This document shows positions 14,802 through 15,199 of a stretch of 15,199 nucleotides of DNA, piece by piece. The notes beneath the pieces are model-generated. The model was not told the origin of the DNA. It worked only from the letters and a program-made list of their open reading frames with translations, and ran no database searches. A program made the position numbers and the translations under genes. Position 1 is the first letter of the stretch. Every line of letters begins with the position of its first letter. The stretch comes from Cyanobacteriota bacterium (GTDB taxonomy: Bacteria > Cyanobacteriota > Cyanobacteriia > PCC-6307 > Cyanobiaceae): positions 1 to 15,199 of the forward strand of contig JAPLIF010000288.1 in assembly GCA_026389255.1 (NCBI GenBank), in the 5' to 3' direction.

Positions 14802-15199
14802 ATGCCCCTCAACGAATACCGCCCCGGCGAATCCTTTCCCGGGGTGATTGGCCGCACCGCCGATGTCTCCACCCCCGCCTGGCCGATGCCGAACCGGGCC
14901 AGGCAAGGAGCCCCCAACGTGCTTTACATCGTTCTGGACGACACCGGCTTCGGCCAGCTGGGGTGCTACGGCAGCCCCATCGCCACCCCCAACCTGGATG
15001 CCCTAGCGGCCGATGGTCTGCGCTTCAACAACATGCACACCACGGCGCTCTGCTCGCCGTCGCGCTCCTGCATGCTCACCGGCCGCAACCACCACTCCAA
15101 CGGCCTGGCCTGCATCACCGAAGGGTCGATGGGCTATCCCGGCTCCAACGGTTACATCCCGTTCGAGAACGGCTTCCTCTCCGAAATCCTGCTGCAGAA
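14802..15199 (+). CDS. Type I sulfatase (arylsulfatase family), N-terminal part only
   Basis: ATG 14802 opens a frame of 132 codons that leaves the right edge. It has the sulfatase N-terminal metal site, NVLYIVLDDTGFGQLGCYG at 39-57, with Asp46 and Asp47 expected to bind calcium. The sulfatase signature CSPSRSCMLTGR is at 84-95. Cys84 in the C-x-P-S-R context is the residue converted to formylglycine, so the enzyme should need a formylglycine-generating or anSME-type maturase. TPNLDALAADGLRF at 62-75 is also typical. It would hydrolyse sulfate esters, the substrate being unknown. No signal peptide is visible in the first 35 residues, suggesting a cytoplasmic location or a different start. It is divergent from the AraC gene. 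Confidence 0.93.
   Translation, partial: MPLNEYRPGESFPGVIGRTADVSTPAWPMPNRARQGAPNVLYIVLDDTGFGQLGCYGSPIATPNLDALAADGLRFNNMHTTALCSPSRSCMLTGRNHHSNGLACITEGSMGYPGSNGYIPFENGFLSEILLQ

Noticed and set aside
1..15199. HIP1 palindromes (GCGATCGC), tRNA genes, CRISPR arrays and insertion sequences
   Set aside because: Reading by eye I found no HIP1 octamer, no tRNA-like cloverleaf in the intergenic gaps, no regular repeat-spacer array and no transposase or integrase; near misses of HIP1 were not exact.

Overview
The window reads as chromosome of a GC-rich unicellular picocyanobacterium of the Synechococcus/Cyanobium type. The evidence is the photosynthetic gene set: petM (cytochrome b6f), ycf39 (photosystem II assembly factor), NTRC (the thioredoxin reductase-thioredoxin fusion typical of cyanobacteria and chloroplasts), hemL of the five-carbon tetrapyrrole pathway, and an infA whose protein closely resembles the marine Synechococcus form. 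This assignment is by recognition, not by database search.

Layout. 1-912 (-) is the 5' part of a YheT-type alpha/beta hydrolase that leaves the left edge. 972-2468 (+) is a stand-alone SF2 helicase. An AT-richer stretch, 2469-2902, holds one small tentative ORF. 2903-4321 (+) is NTRC, convergent with infA (4342-4611, -). A tentative 29-residue membrane micropeptide (4741-4830) and an RluE-like pseudouridine synthase (4852-5484) follow on +. The - strand cluster 5508-8627 reads, in transcription order, glcD-like oxidase, petM, ycf39 and a 71-residue coiled-coil protein. The glcD-like gene is broken by a frameshifting internal deletion. On +, 8787-9992 is a divergent pentameric ligand-gated ion channel (pLGIC) homologue that overlaps the start of the hemL frame (9989-11431).

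The right third, 11432-14801, is different. It is visibly AT-richer in its first part and holds, all on -, an AraC-family regulator, a paralogue of it whose DNA-binding core has been lost in frame, and a second, unrelated-looking pLGIC homologue interrupted by one in-frame amber codon. Divergent from the AraC gene, a type I sulfatase with the CxPSR formylglycine motif runs off the right edge. The 185-bp region between araC and sulfatase contains a direct repeat and palindromes of the kind AraC proteins use.

The left two thirds are ordinary housekeeping and photosynthesis genes. The main interest is (i) two different pLGIC homologues flanking hemL, one intact and one with a stop; (ii) a regulator-plus-channel accessory block with signs of decay or transfer; (iii) the glcD deletion. 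No rRNA, tRNA, CRISPR array, transposase or integrase was seen. No gene-free stretch exceeds 300 bases.
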